Source: Hyaloscypha bicolor E (Eukaryota > Ascomycota > Leotiomycetes > Helotiales > Hyaloscyphaceae). Taken from it: a stretch of 64,000 nucleotides of DNA. The notes beneath the pieces were generated by a model. The model was not told the DNA's origin. It did not search any database and was given only the letters and a program-made list of their open reading frames with translations. Made by a program: the position numbers and the translations under genes. Shown piece by piece: positions 33,446 through 45,788 of the stretch (position 1 is its first letter; each line of letters starts with the position of its first letter). The DNA lies in NCBI RefSeq assembly GCF_002865645.1, contig NW_020194512.1, positions 2,149,183 to 2,213,182 of the forward strand, written 5' to 3'.

Positions 33446-34411
33446 TTAGAAGACCTCTGTGCTTTCGATGATTTCTTCTTCCGTGGCCCATTCTAGTTCG
33501 TCTTCGAAAGGATCCTTCACTTTCAGTCCTTCCTTATAGCACAAAATGCCGTCTATCCAAAGCTCCCCACCAAAGGAATCATTCAATTCTGCTAGGAATC
33601 CACTTGGACTAGTAAGAATTAGTATCACTGGAGTGTTTAGGTGAGGAGCAAAGAGAAAGGTTCTTTACTCGAGTCTCAACCAATTATCCAACCACTCCTC
33701 TTTCTCATTCGGCGTTCGACTTGCGAAGCCAGTATTTACCACCAACTTCGTTTCCACATGCGACGGAAATCCATCAATAGAGCCACACTTCTTCAACAGA
33801 TCCAAATAATCGTCGCAATCTCTGGCCGATGGGCTGCCAACGGACCTGAACTGCCTTGACATTCGCCTCAAGCCGAGGCCAATCTCAAAGGGGGTGCCAG
33901 TACCACTTTGACGAATGGCCTTGTGAGGAAACCGCAGAGTGCACCCTTTCAAGCTTCCCTTCCGGGACCATTCCACGAAAGTCTCGAGTGCTCTTTGCGT
34001 ATCCAGAAAGTATCTTGGCTCGAAGAGTTCAAAATCCATCTCGATGTACTGCAAATATTGCCGCAACTGTGTTGCCAAGGTAGGCCAGGGAAGAAAGTAT
34101 CTCAGCTCAGTCGGGCGCATAAATCGAATACCGTTGAGTTGCCAAAGCAGACTCTCGACCTCGGCGTGAATCTGTTTGCATACCCGATGAAGTGATAACT
34201 TGATCCTGCTATCGTCGTCCCACGGGAGATCTTTCTCTGAATCGAAAGGGACAAGTCTAAAGCAACCCACCATGTGATGTAAACCCAGCTTATCAATGCG
34301 TGGTGCTCTTCTCACTGGTAGACAAAGTAGTCCGGTCGGCGATGCCAGAACAATGGTATAGATTTGGTCACGAATCTCCCGTGGGAGGTAATCCAGAAGT
34401 TGGGAGGGCAT
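33446..34411 (-). CDS. 2EXR/F-box-like protein of 301 residues
   Basis: Exons 34411-33669 and 33608-33446, with a 60-nt intron, encode 301 residues without disruption. The N-terminus LDYLPREIRDQIYTIVLAS and the following LSLHRVCKQIHAEVESLLW are the pattern of fungal 2EXR/F-box-like proteins, a large and expanded family of unknown function in Pezizomycotina. The C-terminal exon is acidic (DPFEDELEWATEEEIIE). It lies next to a broken relative at 32.5-33.2 kb and is divergent from NOP56. Confidence 0.75.
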
Positions 34412-34778
34412 TTTAAAGCTGGATTCTTCGGGATCTGGGATTAACTCAACCCTTCGCTCTTCGGTGAGCGCTCACGCTCATACCTAGCACTAAACTAGTG
34501 CAGAAGCACGAGAGAAAGCCAGTAGGTTACGGTAGTTGAGGTTGAAATGAGGAGATGAAGTCGGCCATCACGTGTGTGAAGCCAAAGACTAGCCCAATTT
34601 GGATCTAGCTTCTGCCGCACAGCAAAAAATAATTCGTAGAGCTTTGGGGATTCGAATTTTCAGAACCTACAAAACCACGACGAACATCGACACCACCCAA
34701 TCCAAAAACGGACTCGATCCTGATCCAGAGCGGTGGAGGAAGCTCTTGTTTTGATATCAGGTCTAGAATACCGCAAAA
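34412..34778. promoter_or_regulatory. Divergent promoter, 2EXR-like gene / NOP56
   Basis: 367 bp between start codons; no motif I can name with confidence. Confidence 0.35.
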
Positions 34779-36421
34779 ATGTCGTCCAACATCGACTACC
34801 TGCTCCACGAGAGTTCGGTGGGGTATGCTATCTTTCACGTCGTCCACCAAGCCGATACAATTGGCAACCGATTAAAGGAAGTCCAAGATGCCGGTCAAGA
34901 TCTTGCAAAGTTTGGAAAGATGGTCAAGCTTGTAAACTTTGCGCCTTATAGGTAAGCTCGGAATTTGCACTGTAAAGACGAGAGTTAATATCCTGTTCAG
35001 AGGTGCTGCTGAAGCCCTGGAGAACATCAACCTTGTGTCTGAAGGCGTCCTCTCCGAATACCTCCGATCGAACCTCGAATTGAACCTCCCAAAGCCTTCC
35101 AAAAAGAAGAAGATTGTGTTAGGAGTACAAGACAAGAACTTGGCCGGAAGCATTAAGGCATCGTTCCCTGGTGTGGAGTGTGAGACTGGCGAGACTTCTG
35201 AGGTTGTCGCAGACTTATTAAGAGGCTTGCGACTTCATGCAGGAAAGTTACTGAAGGGTCTTCAAGAGGGCGATGTCGAGCGGGCACAACTCGGTCTTGG
35301 TCACGCATACTCTCGCGCAAAAGTCAAGTTCTCAGTTCAGAAGAACGACAATCATATTATCCAAGCCATTGCTACTCTGGATCATCTCGACAAGGCTGTC
35401 AATACCTTCTCCATGCGAGTCAGGGAATGGTACGGCTGGCATTTCCCAGAACTTATTCGAATTGTATCGGACAACCATACCTACGCAAAGCTTGCGCTCG
35501 CAATTGGGGACAAAAAGTCCTTGACTGACGCAAACCTACACGATATCGCCGCCATTGTGAATGACGATGCGGATATTGCACAGGCTATCATCGACGCCGC
35601 GCGAGTTAGTATGGGTCAGGATATTTCAGTGACCGACATGGAGAACGTTTCGGCATTCGCAAACCGTGTGGTCAAGCTTGCCGAGTATAGAAGGTCATTA
35701 TTCCAATACCTTGTCAACAAGATGGCAATCGTTGCGCCCAACCTGGCTTCACTGATCGGTGAGATCGTCGCAGCACGACTAATATCCCATGCTGGCTCCC
35801 TTACCAACCTCTCAAAATACCCTGCATCTACCGTCCAAATTCTTGGTGCCGAGAAAGCACTCTTCCGAGCTCTGAAGACTAAGGGAAACACACCAAAATA
35901 CGGATTGATCTACCACTCAAGTTTCATTGGCCGGGCTGGTGCAAAGAATAAGGGACGGATTTCAAGATTCTTAGCCAACAAGTGCAGTATTGCCAGCAGA
36001 ATTGACAACTTCTCTGAAGAACCATCGACAAAGTTTGGATTAGCATTAAGAAAACAGGTTGAGGAGAGATTAGACTTCTACGCCACCGGAGCTGCACCGA
36101 CCAAGAATGAGGACGCAATGGTACGATGAGTATATTCTGATTTAGGTCAGAATTTCACTGACATTTTTGTAGAAATCAGCAATGGATGCCGTCCTAGGCG
36201 ACATCAACATCGCGGACCCCACGGCTGATGCCGATATGGCAGACATCACACCTCGCGCCGTCCAGAAGCAAGAAAAGAAATCCAAGGACAAGAAGGAGAA
36301 GTCAAAAGACAAGGAGCACAAGAAGGATAAGAAGAGAAGACACAGCGAAGTAAACGGAGATGCGGGCGAAGGCGAAAAGAAGAAGAAAAAGAAGAGCAAA
36401 AGAGAGTCATCTTCCGAGTAA
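34779..36421 (+). CDS. NOP56: Box C/D snoRNP core protein NOP56
   Basis: Exons 34779-34951, 35001-36120 and 36173-36421 give 513 residues (yeast Nop56 is 504). It is a scaffold of box C/D snoRNPs that guide rRNA 2'-O-methylation in the nucleolus. The N-terminal NOP5N domain (residues 1-70), coiled coil, and Nop domain with [20 protein letters not shown] and [15 protein letters not shown] are nearly identical to yeast. The start [19 protein letters not shown] and the insertion pattern match NOP56 rather than NOP58. The third exon encodes the usual Lys/Asp/Glu-rich tail. Confidence 0.96.
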
Positions 36422-36809
36422 ACGTAGCTCGCGGTCTCTGATGTGTAAACTTGGGCATGGCGCGCGGTGTTGAGGAAATACGCGGTGGCATCCTTCTGAT
36501 GTTCGAGAATATCAAGAACGATGGTGGATGTCTGTATTCAATACGGCGTTGTGGATATTTCTACGTCTGGGAAGGGTAAATTACTTGCTGGGCGTATGTC
36601 ACACTGCTGGTCGACAAATATTTGCAAATTGCTTCTCTTTCTGCACTTCTTATTTATGTGATAACTGTGCATGATTTATCATCTTGATAGTCCAGAATAT
36701 TGCCCTAGAACTCCTATAGAAACGCCCAACTTCGCCATGCTAGCCGTGCTCCCGACGGTCTTACGCTCATCAAGAACCACTCTTACAGAAGATGTAAAAT
36801 TTTGACTTA
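36422..36809. other. Convergent intergenic region, no gene seen
   Basis: 388 bp between the ends of NOP56 and VPS4; presumably 3' UTRs. Confidence 0.35.
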
Positions 36810-38218
36810 TCAAGCACCTTCACTACCGAACTCATTGGTCCAGTCTTCACTGCGCTTGATATCCTCTCCTGAGACGGTTGGTCGGGCACCTTTGACTGCC
36901 TTGATGAAATCCTTGAGTTGCAAAGGAGGCTCCAGCAGTTTGTCAGAATCGACATCTGTCCATGTCATCTCCATGGCTCCAGCGTCGCCCGGCGAGCAAG
37001 GTGTTAACTTCTCAATCCCGTCATCCACAACCTCGAGAGAATTAGTCAAATCTGCCATCGTCAAGAATCGTCACGTGGCTTACCTTCTTGTAATGTGTAG
37101 CTGTCTGAATTTTCCGTACTGGCTGCATGAGTGCGTCTTGCACCGCAATACTGATATCAGATCCAGAGTATCCTTCACTTAGTTCACCCAGTTTCCTGTA
37201 ATCAGCACCTGTAAGTTCACACGGTGTCGTGCCAACACTGATCTCGAACATCTTCGTCCGGGCAGGCAGATCAGGGAGAGAGATGTGTACTCGTCTTTGG
37301 AAACGACGTCGAATGGCTGCATCGAGTTGCCAGGGAATATTGGTAGCGCCGAGAACGAGAACGCCTTTGCTGTCACGGCCTACACCGTCCATTTGTACGA
37401 GCATTTCTGTTTTTATACGTCTTGAGGCTTCCGATTCCCCTTCTCCTCGAGGACCGCAAAGAGCATCGACTTCGTCGATGAAGATGATAGATGGCTTGTT
37501 TTCTCGTGCCATTGCGAATAGTTGCTTTACTAATCTGTGAGTGGGTATCAGTGTCATCGTCCCAATTTAGGGATTGCCATAGGAACCTTTCACTCTCCCC
37601 CATCCACTTGCTGACCAAGTCCGAACTGCTCACACTGAAGAACGTGCTATTTGCCTCCGTAGCGACCGCCTTCGCCAAGTAACTTTTTCCCGTCCCAGGT
37701 GGTCCATACAACAAGATGCCCTTCCAAGGTTGTCTCTTGCCCGTGAACAAATGTGGGAATTTTATTGGTAGAATAACAGCCTCCTTCAGCGCCTCCTTCG
37801 CACCTTCAAGACCTGCAACATCTTCCCACCTGATATTCGGCTTATCTTGTAAAATCGCCCCCGCCAACGCATTCCTCAGCTTCTTGCTCTCAGGATCTAC
37901 ATCGTCATCGCCCTCCTTCCCTTTCCCTCCTCCTCCCGTCGTACTCCCATTCGCACCCACCATCCCCGGCTTCTTATGCTTACCATCAGCGTCCGCCAGA
38001 TGCTGCTTCAGCTTCTCGGCTCGCTCCATGTACTCGCCCGCCTTCGCTCTTATCATCTCCTTGGATTTGGCATTCTTCTCCCATTTCAATGCCAGCATAA
38101 ACAGCTCAAGTGATTGGTAGTATAGCTGGTATGCTTTTTCGTACTCGGCGGCGGTGTCCGCTTCGATGGCCTTCTTCACCACGTCTATTGCGCGGCCGAG
38201 GAAGTCGGTGTTCGACAT
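36810..38218 (-). CDS. VPS4: AAA ATPase VPS4 (ESCRT-III disassembly)
   Basis: Exons 38218-37587, 37534-37084 and 37031-36810 give 434 residues (yeast 437). VPS4 remodels ESCRT-III filaments in multivesicular-body sorting and other membrane scission. An N-terminal MIT domain (residues 1-80), a Gly-rich linker ([12 protein letters not shown]), the AAA domain with Walker A GPPGTGKS and Walker [13 protein letters not shown], the arginine finger region IRRRFQRR, and the C-terminal beta/helical region [17 protein letters not shown] are all in place. The second intron uses a GAG acceptor (37032), needed to read [11 protein letters not shown]. Confidence 0.96.
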
Positions 38219-38805
38219 GATGAAGGTGGGGGGGTTGGACGCTCCCAGGACAATCGCAGGGAGAAGTACAGTTAGAAAGAGTTGCTCTGTAGAGGTTTGG
38301 AGTCGTCGCTAGATCGCCGGTATAATGTAGAATTGCGAAATTGGCGTTGGAAGTTGTCTCTGGGGCGGGGCCCAGAGTGCACAGTTCTAGACTTAGCGAA
38401 TGCGGTGAGAAGGGAGGGCTTGAACTTGAGAGAGGTATCAGCCTGCGGTGCAAGTTTTTGCTGCTGTAGTCCTAGGCTCGACCCAATCTGGCGTGAGAGA
38501 AAGGGAAGCTTATTGCTGTTGCCTCGTGAGATAGGACGTTTGTTATGACGGACCAAGATCTTCGGTTGGTGAGACCCTTGTCGTGCATTTGCCCCGCGAC
38601 GGCGCTAGTGCAACCTCCAGAATCTTTTGATATTTCAAGATCACCCCACAAAACTCCATCCAAGCTATTGATCGATCCTAGGCCGCTTTTGCTTTGTACT
38701 CAAAAGCTTGAGGATACCACTCAGAGGGTTTTCCCTTTTGAAAATTGTAACAATACTCCCAAGATCTCGTTCCAAACCCCTCCAACCCTAGCACTACGTG
38801 CAGCC
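38219..38805. promoter_or_regulatory. Divergent promoter, VPS4 / prefoldin 6
   Basis: 587 bp between the two starts; open frames inside are short and overlapping on both strands, with no recognisable product. Confidence 0.35.
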
Positions 38806-39382
38806 ATGGCAGACGCACAGCAGCAACTTCAGGCACTTTCTGACGAGTACCAGAAGCTGCAGCAAGGTTGGTTTGACCATGGATATGTCCTTTTGTCTCT
38901 TGGCTCTGACTGATGGTGGTAGATTTACAGAATAGCATCACCTCACGGCAAAAGCTCGAGTCGCAACAACAAGAGAATAAAGGGGTTCAGAAGGTTGTAA
39001 ATCCGGATCTAGGAGCCCGAAATACTTGGCTAAGAGTTGTAGGAATTTGCCAGTCTGAAGGAGGATGCGAATATCTACAAATTGGTGGGACCAGTGCTGC
39101 TGAAACAGGACAAGACGGAAGCTGTGATGGCGGTTGATGGAAGACTGGAGTTCATTGACAAGGAGATGTGAGCTTTGAATTAGATCCGGTCAGATACAGA
39201 CTGACGAATCGGTAGAAAGAGGATAGAGAAGCAGATCAAGGATGTACAAGAGAAAAGTGACCAGATACGATCACAAGTGAGTCTCTTTATTTCCCTACCA
39301 TGAATGCCTGCTGACAATAACTCAGATCATCCAAATACAGTCTGAAGTCCAAGCCCCGGCTGCTACTGCGCAAGCCGTATAG
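38806..39382 (+). CDS. YKE2: Prefoldin subunit 6
   Basis: Five small exons, 38806-38866, 38923-38993, 39043-39167, 39216-39276 and 39326-39382, give 124 residues. Beta-type prefoldin subunits form two long coiled-coil arms joined by a beta hairpin and deliver nascent actin and tubulin to the chaperonin. The first coil (LQALSDEYQKLQQDLQ), the hairpin region with NIYKLVGPVLLKQDKTEA and the second coil (RLEFIDKEIKRIEKQI) follow the family pattern and length. All four introns are 48-56 nt. No long open frame reveals this gene; it is visible only after splicing. Confidence 0.92.
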
Positions 39383-40514
39383 GGAGTTGGGAATTAATGG
39401 GAGTGTCGGAGTTCAGGAATGCATTGCATGGCGTGACGGAAATGAAAATGTATATTGAGCAGCACACTCTCTCAAATCATCCAACCAAATTCTTCTTTGA
39501 TTATTGCCCGCTCCTATCATATGAATTCATGAAGCAAGCTGCCATAATGAGCGTGGTTAGCCCCGCTTTCGCAAGTGATTCTTCTACCTTTTTTTTTGGC
39601 TTCATTATCCTGTCGTAATTGATGCCGTTCACGTTTTTTCTTCAATTCTACTTTCCCACAACTGAACAATGAGCTAGAAGGATCAAGATTGAAAGAGCCA
39701 TGAAACCTCCAAGTCATTCATCGTACCAGTTGCAGCCTAGCGCTTTACAGACATTGCTGCTTTGTAGCAATGCGTGTAATCGTCTTACTCTTTTACTGTT
39801 TGCGGTTGAGCCCACTAACTAAGACCAAATCAGACAGCCTCGTGGTGGACAGGGGGGGGGGGGGGCTGCCCTCATTTTCAATACCCCAGGTCGAAGTAGC
39901 CATTCAGCTTGACGTTTGAGGTAGTAGGGGTTTAATAATTGAGATTTCTAGTCCAACCAAGTTCTGCAGAGATCCATCCATTGCAATTAGGTCTTCGAGG
40001 TATAGCATAGCATAAAATACAAAAGTAATCATGCGAAGTCGCTCTTCCCTTGTGAGACCATCCAGGCAACTCTGAATCCACTCATCTGTCAAACCCCCCT
40101 CTCACTACATAACCCCATGCAGGGCAAAAGTCTCCATTTGCCATTTCCATCATAAAATCCTCATCCCGTCCAAAGCCACAATGCAAATGAATCCGTCCGT
40201 GTCATCCCAGACCGATCCTCTGAAGGGGTTTCCAAAAACGCCGAAACGAAGCAAAGAAGTCTCTTAGTACATATTCACAATTGAAGAAATTAGCACTTCA
40301 AAACTCCAGCATCTGTCAGTGCGTCCTCCCCGGTATCTCCTTGCTCTCAATAGACAGAATGCCTCTTTCCATATGTACTTTTGAGTTATTCTTCCGCTTG
40401 ATATGCATGATCATAAACGAGCGTAGACCAGGGCAACCCTGGTGATGGGCATAGAATGAGTGATATGTCCTCTAGAATCACTCATCTTATATCTGACAGG
40501 TTGTTTTTCTCTCA
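39383..40514. other. 1.1-kb convergent region, no gene seen
   Basis: Between prefoldin 6 and SPT7. It holds a run of 14 G at about 39,852-39,865 and a 62-codon minus-strand frame (39,904-40,092, LDGLTREERLRMITFVFYAM) that has no ATG and no recognisable relative. No RNA gene seen. Confidence 0.4.
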
Positions 40515-43500
40515 TTACCGTTCGATGCTTTCTGGACTCATCATGCCTACGGCACTGCCATCGTCTTTTTCATTCTGGCTTGCGTTGCCTTGGCTGCTTT
40601 CTGCTCTTTCCATGGAGATAGGTCCTCCGTTGGGCAAGCCAAGCTTCAATTTTTTTGCAGAAGCCGTCAGAGGATTGGGTTTTTCCGGGCTGCTGTTGAC
40701 GCCAGATTTTGCACCTGTGGCAGGATCCATTGCCGTGCCGTTGTCAAGTTTCTTCTTCTTTTTGGCGTTTCCAGACTGTTCCTTGAGGGGGCGCTTCCTT
40801 GGACTGGTGATCTTTCCAGTAGGGCCAAGACGGGGTCTCGAAGGTCTTTGCTTGGCTGGTAGCTCTTCGTCTTCGAGTAACGGCTCATCGTCATTGGCAT
40901 GCAATTTGGCGAGGAAGAAGTTTCGAACCAGACCGATCTGGTCCTGAAGGTTCTCCTTGGTGACTGGCTCCAGAGGAGGCAGCGGCGCGAAGATGTCAGT
41001 CGATGGTCCTTGCGCAACGGCAGTTGTTGGATTCTGGTAGAGTCTTGTGTGGAGTAGATGCAGAGGTACCGAGAGGCTTGCCATTCCGAACTCAGCGTCC
41101 AAGCCAAGAGCCTTGAAGCCGAAGAAATCTTCTCCGAGTTCTTCGGCAAAGTCGCCACCCACGAACTGCTCGCTGCCATCATTGAAAGCTCCAGATCCAT
41201 CCGCGCCTCCATCTGTAAGAGCGGGACGTAAGAGATCAGAGAGATGTGCCTTCATACGATCGTGCATGACTCCGAGTTTAGCGCCAAGACGCTCCACATC
41301 GTCCTTGACGTAGCTTTCCAAGCTCTCAACTTCAAGGCCGTTCTCGCTCAGTGTGTGGAGGACAACTTCTTCGTCGGTGAATGTCTCTTGCCATTTTGCT
41401 CCAGCTTCTGTAGCTGACCCAATCGCCGGCACCTTCGGCGTTTCGCGATAAACATTGAATGTTTGCACAAGCTTAGTAAAGAAGTCACCAGCAATGTCGG
41501 TGATGACGTCCAAAGCGCTGGGCTGAAGTTCCTCGAATCCAGCGTGATAGCAAAGTTTCGCCACCGATCGTTGCAAGGCGGCTTTGCAAACCCAAGTAGC
41601 CATGATGGGTCCATCGTCTGAGACGACATAAGGTTCAATGTCTGCTTCGATGAATGGTTCTGGTTCGTATTTGGGGAATTGATTATTGTACATCTAAGAG
41701 GGTCAGCTTTAAGGCGAAGTGATTTTCTGGGAAAGGTTTACTTGGGCTTGCAGTTGCATTTGCTTGATGACGCCAATCTTGGAACACAACTTCCTCGTTT
41801 CCTGCATCTGTCGCATATTGGCCTCCACCTTCCCCGTCAAGAAACTTTTAGGAGCGGTGAAGTGGCCACTCGGGACCATCCGAAGAAACTCATCAGATCG
41901 ATCTATGAGTTGTCCGTCGGCATCTTCAACCCATTGAAGTTTGGGAGGAATATCTGGAACAGCAGACAGAGAGTCATAGTAGTCAGGCAAGACCCGCTCT
42001 TCTTCACCTTCCATACCCTCAGCCAACGTTTCGACGCCTTGGATTGCATCCTTGGCTCCTTTTGCGTTAGCATCTGAGCTAGTGGCATCAGACTGGGCTT
42101 GTTTTTGTTGGCGAAGCCACCTTCTCATGCCTGCCTTGGTACGAAGCAAAGCAGGTTCGTCAATATTAAGTTTGTCTCCCCTGAAAAGCCGATTTCGTTC
42201 TTTGGCTACGAGCGCTCGATCTTTCTTTGTAACTTGCTTCCAGATCTTGTACTCTTCGTCTTCCTGGAGGTCATCAGCTACGGCACCGAGTGCTTGCCCT
42301 AAAGACAGCCCATTTATTGATGGTCCATCAATGTCCATTCCGTCGGCTTGGCTTCCAAGTCCTGGAATTCCGTTCATGCCACTAGGAGTAATGGACCCAA
42401 TGGGCGGAGTAGCAAAACCGTTCTGGCTGCCATCCATACCGGCGTCGGATCCTTCGTGGCCGAGTTTCCCGAGAAGTCCATTAAGTTGGAGTGAGGGCTT
42501 TTGATCTATCCCAGGGGTGCCTTCGTCTCTATCAGGATGGGCTTTTCTTGCCTTCGAGCCTTTGGCCCCTGCCTTTCGCCCTCTCGAAGACATGATTGGT
42601 TCATCATCGCTGTCGTCACCTCCGTCATCCTCGCCTCCGTTTTGCTTCCGGCGCTCTTCGGCTTCAACCTCAGCCCGGGGTCGGATAGTGAGATCTGGAA
42701 TTAAAGGCACTAATTTTTCGGCTTCCTTCCTCATCGAGTTTGCATTTCTCCGTAATGGGTGTTGGATATCAGCGTTGTACTTTAAGCAGTTATCCCAGAT
42801 TAGGTTCAGATCAGCGACAAACTCCGCCTTGGACTTGTAAGTCAATGTCTTTAGCTTTTTAGTCATTGTTCCAAGATCCATTGGATGTTTGATAACTATG
42901 CATTGTTAGCTATAGCAGTTCAAAGACGGTTGGAAACCTACTAATATAATAGTCGGGAGCCTCTCGCTTGTTGACTCTTGTTAAAAAGGGGGCGGAATAT
43001 TCCGTCATGGCCTTCAGCTCACTCAGGACCTTTTCTGCAGCTTCATAAAGCTCTTCTTGGTGAACATTTTCCTCGCTAGCCCATTTGCTCCTGTTCTTGC
43101 GGACCTCGTTCATCAAGGACCGTAGCTCAGCATCAGAGGCTCGGACCTGGTCACGCTTGAGGTCTATCCGAGCAATGAGATGCTTCAAAGTCAAACTAGA
43201 AGCGCCCAAGTTGGCGCTACTTAAGGAGCCGTGGTGCTCGCCATTAGCTCCATTTGCATGGCTGGTGTTTCCTCCACTATCCATTTCCGATTCGATCTGC
43301 TTTTCGGACTCTTCCAACCTCTGTTGTTCTAGCATGGCAACCCGATCATTTTCCAAAGTATAGAACAACGTGTGGAAGCTGCGCTTAGCCGATTCTTCCG
43401 TGGCTTTTTTGGCTTCCTCCAGCTGCTTCCGTACGTCTTCGGAGGACTTGGGTTCCTCTTGTGATGTATCATCTTTGTTTTGTTCGGCTTGCTTCGTGGG

Positions 43501-44040
43501 TGATATGTCCGAGGATACAGGAGAACTACCCGATTTCGAGGGTGACAATAGCGCATGGGCGCCTTTGTTCTTAAGCGGGGACTCTTGGACATCGTCCTGA
43601 TCCTCATCCTCATCGTCGTCATCGTAGTTGTCTTCGTCGATAGTCCGCGCAGACTTCTTGGGTGCTTGCTCTTTGGGCTCTGCGGTACTTGGCTCATCTC
43701 CCGCCAATTGGTCTATTTGCGCGGCGGAGTTCTCCCCGGGCTCTTCCTCCTCTGCATTCCTACCACCAAATAATCCAGCTATCTTTGCTTCGGTGCGCTG
43801 ATAGAGTTCCTTGAACATCTGCCGCTGCTGCTCATCCTCCGCATTGTCTCCATCATATTGTACGGTGGCCGACTCGGACATTGTGGCATCTTCGAGAAGG
43901 AGACTTGGAGTATTCGTGCGCGCGGGTGTATCGTCTCGATGGAGAAAGGATTTGCTACTGAGATGCGATGATGGAGGGAGCCATGCTTGTTGTCCGGCGG
44001 ATGTTGTGGGCGCTGACGATGATGGTCCAGATCTCGACAT
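40515..44040 (-). CDS. SPT7: SAGA complex subunit SPT7 (bromodomain)
   Basis: Exons 44040-42942, 42895-41742 and 41693-40515 give 1,143 residues (yeast 1,332). SPT7 is a structural subunit of the SAGA histone acetyltransferase. After a disordered acidic N-terminus comes a bromodomain split by the first intron ([21 protein letters not shown] and [16 protein letters not shown]), about residues 340-430. Further on is a histone-fold, bromodomain-associated region ([33 protein letters not shown]) used to pair with SPT3/TAF partners. The C-terminal tail is basic ([17 protein letters not shown]). Divergent from the VanZ-like gene. Confidence 0.93.
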
Positions 44041-44619
44041 CTTCTCTGGTGCCCCCTCCCACGCGCAAACCAGCGCGGAAGATGGGTTCGCGACAGACCA
44101 CGAACCTTCACAGATACGTCTTCGGTTCGCCCTGAACAGGTGTGGAGTGAGCGGCCTTCATCGGTGATTAATTTGCCGCAAATATCAAGTTGAAATTCGA
44201 TGGTTTTTGATGATTTTCCGATGGCTCTGTTTCCATCGTCCTTGTCGAGAAGTCGTTAGAAGGGAGTCAGGTTCTAGCGGGTGGGTGAAGAACTTCAGCA
44301 GCGAGAAACTTGGGGAAATCGCAGCCACAACATTCATTTTTAAAAGTAGTCTCAATGTGCTCTATATGAACTACGCATATCCACACCAACAACTTCTCTA
44401 TCTATTTTCTATCATTTTCAAGTATTTAAAGTTTTACGAAATAAATGCACTTCGCCGTCCGACGTCAGGGGTTGATACTGCACGTGATGATTAGCCTGCC
44501 TTTCTCAGTGAACACGGAGCTCCCTCAAAGCTATTCCCTCCGCCACGACAAAGTCTTTCAACAACTGAAGCTTTCTGGAATGAAATTCAATCTGTACAGT
44601 CCATAAAACATCCCTCAAG
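44041..44619. promoter_or_regulatory. Divergent promoter, SPT7 / VanZ-like gene
   Basis: 579 bp including an AT-rich stretch around 44,390-44,450. No named motif identified. Confidence 0.35.
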
Positions 44620-45305
44620 ATGCGAATAAGGCTACCCTTTGCAGGTTTGCATCTCCCGCAGCCTCGTCCCTTGGCACTGGTGGTAGCTCCAACTCACATC
44701 ACGCAGGAGCTTTCCTCTTCTTTGTCGCAACAGCGGGGTATGTCGGACTCACCTCATTGCAAGTCGACACCATAGTGGATGACAAAATCCTCCATTTCCT
44801 CACCTTCTTTATTCTCACGACCTGCTTCTACTGGATCCTCGACACCTCTAGAAGACGGAGTCTCAACTTCACGCTCCTCATTTGCACAGGCGTCCTCGGA
44901 ATAGGCTCAGAGTTCCTCCAGGACATCCTTCAAAATGGAAGGAAATTTGACTTCTATGATATTGTGGCGAATATTACTGGGTCCCTGGCGGCGATTGGGT
45001 TGAGTACGTGGTACCATATGCGGATGTTGGAAAGGAAGAGGCTGGCGAAGCAGTATCAGGTTGTCCCTGGCGAGGAGGACTTGGAGCTTGGAGAGGGCGT
45101 TGGTGCGCAAGAATTGGGGACTGTAACTGCGGCGGCTGCCGCCCCTACACTGGATGAGGAAGTTGAGAATTGGGACGAGAACTTGGAAGATGGCTGGGAA
45201 GAAGACGAGCATACAGCGGATAGTGCGGAAGGAGAAGGGTTGAAAACTCCTAGTGCTAGCAGTGCCGGGGAGATCGAGGGCGAGCATAAAAGAAGAAGTG
45301 ACTGA
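44620..45305 (+). CDS. VanZ-like membrane protein
   Basis: Exons 44620-44644 and 44707-45305 (62-nt intron) give 207 residues. The tiny first exon encodes MRIRLPFAG and splices to AFLFFVATAGYVGLTS. About four transmembrane helices follow, with the VanZ-family elements KILHFLTFFILTTCFYWIL and GIGSEFLQDILQNGRKFDFYDIVAN, which carry the conserved H, E, Q and D residues of that family. The C-terminal 85 residues are cytosolic-looking and acidic. VanZ proteins are named after a bacterial teicoplanin-resistance accessory; the fungal members have no established role. The gene's 3' side abuts a MITE. Confidence 0.78.
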
Positions 45306-45455
45306 TGTGTTACGATATTATGAGTTGTCTCTGGCGTTGAAACGGATTTGCTTTGGGGGCGATTCAGAGCTTGGGTTATTATCAAAGGATGATCATCTCC
45401 AAAGGTCAGAAATGAAACTAAGACATCACGTCCATGTTCTACACCCTTCTGTTTA

Positions 45456-45633
45456 CAGTGAAACCTCGATATAAGGATACCGAAATTATCCCCAAAAACT
45501 AAGGATATACCGAGGTATCCTTATAACGAGGTGTGGCACACAGCAAAATTAATCCCTGCGGGGCCAGCAGATGTATCCTTATATCGAGGATATCCTTATA
45601 TTGAGTATCCTTGTAGCGAGGTTTCTTTCATTG
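45456..45633. mobile_element. pogo-like MITE with TA target-site duplication
   Basis: A 178-bp element flanked by TA at 45454-45455 and 45634-45635. The left end reads CAGTGAAACCTCGATATAAG and the right end, reverse-complemented, reads CAATGAAAGAAACCTCGCTA followed by CAAGGATA, so the termini are inverted repeats of the AACCTCGNTATAAGGATA type with a 4-bp insertion on one side. Several subterminal copies of GAGGTATCCTTATA / CGAGGATATCCTTATA occur inside. CAGT ends, the AACCTCG motif and TA duplication are typical of pogo/Tigger-type DNA transposons. No transposase is encoded, so it must be mobilised in trans. Confidence 0.72.
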
Positions 45634-45788
45634 TACTGTGCTTCCTACTAAGTTCCGACAAGCTAGTCTGCAGTGTTGCTAAGGAGTGCTTGAATGCTCA
45701 ACAATGCGAATTGCCAGACAATGTCCGAGCTATCGTTGACGTATCCACCCACTCTTACAGAAAATTTAGGAGCTACCATTGAAAAGAT

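Noticed and set aside
39852..39865. Run of 14 G
   Set aside because: Simple homopolymer in a convergent intergenic region; could be an assembly artefact and has no other structure around it.
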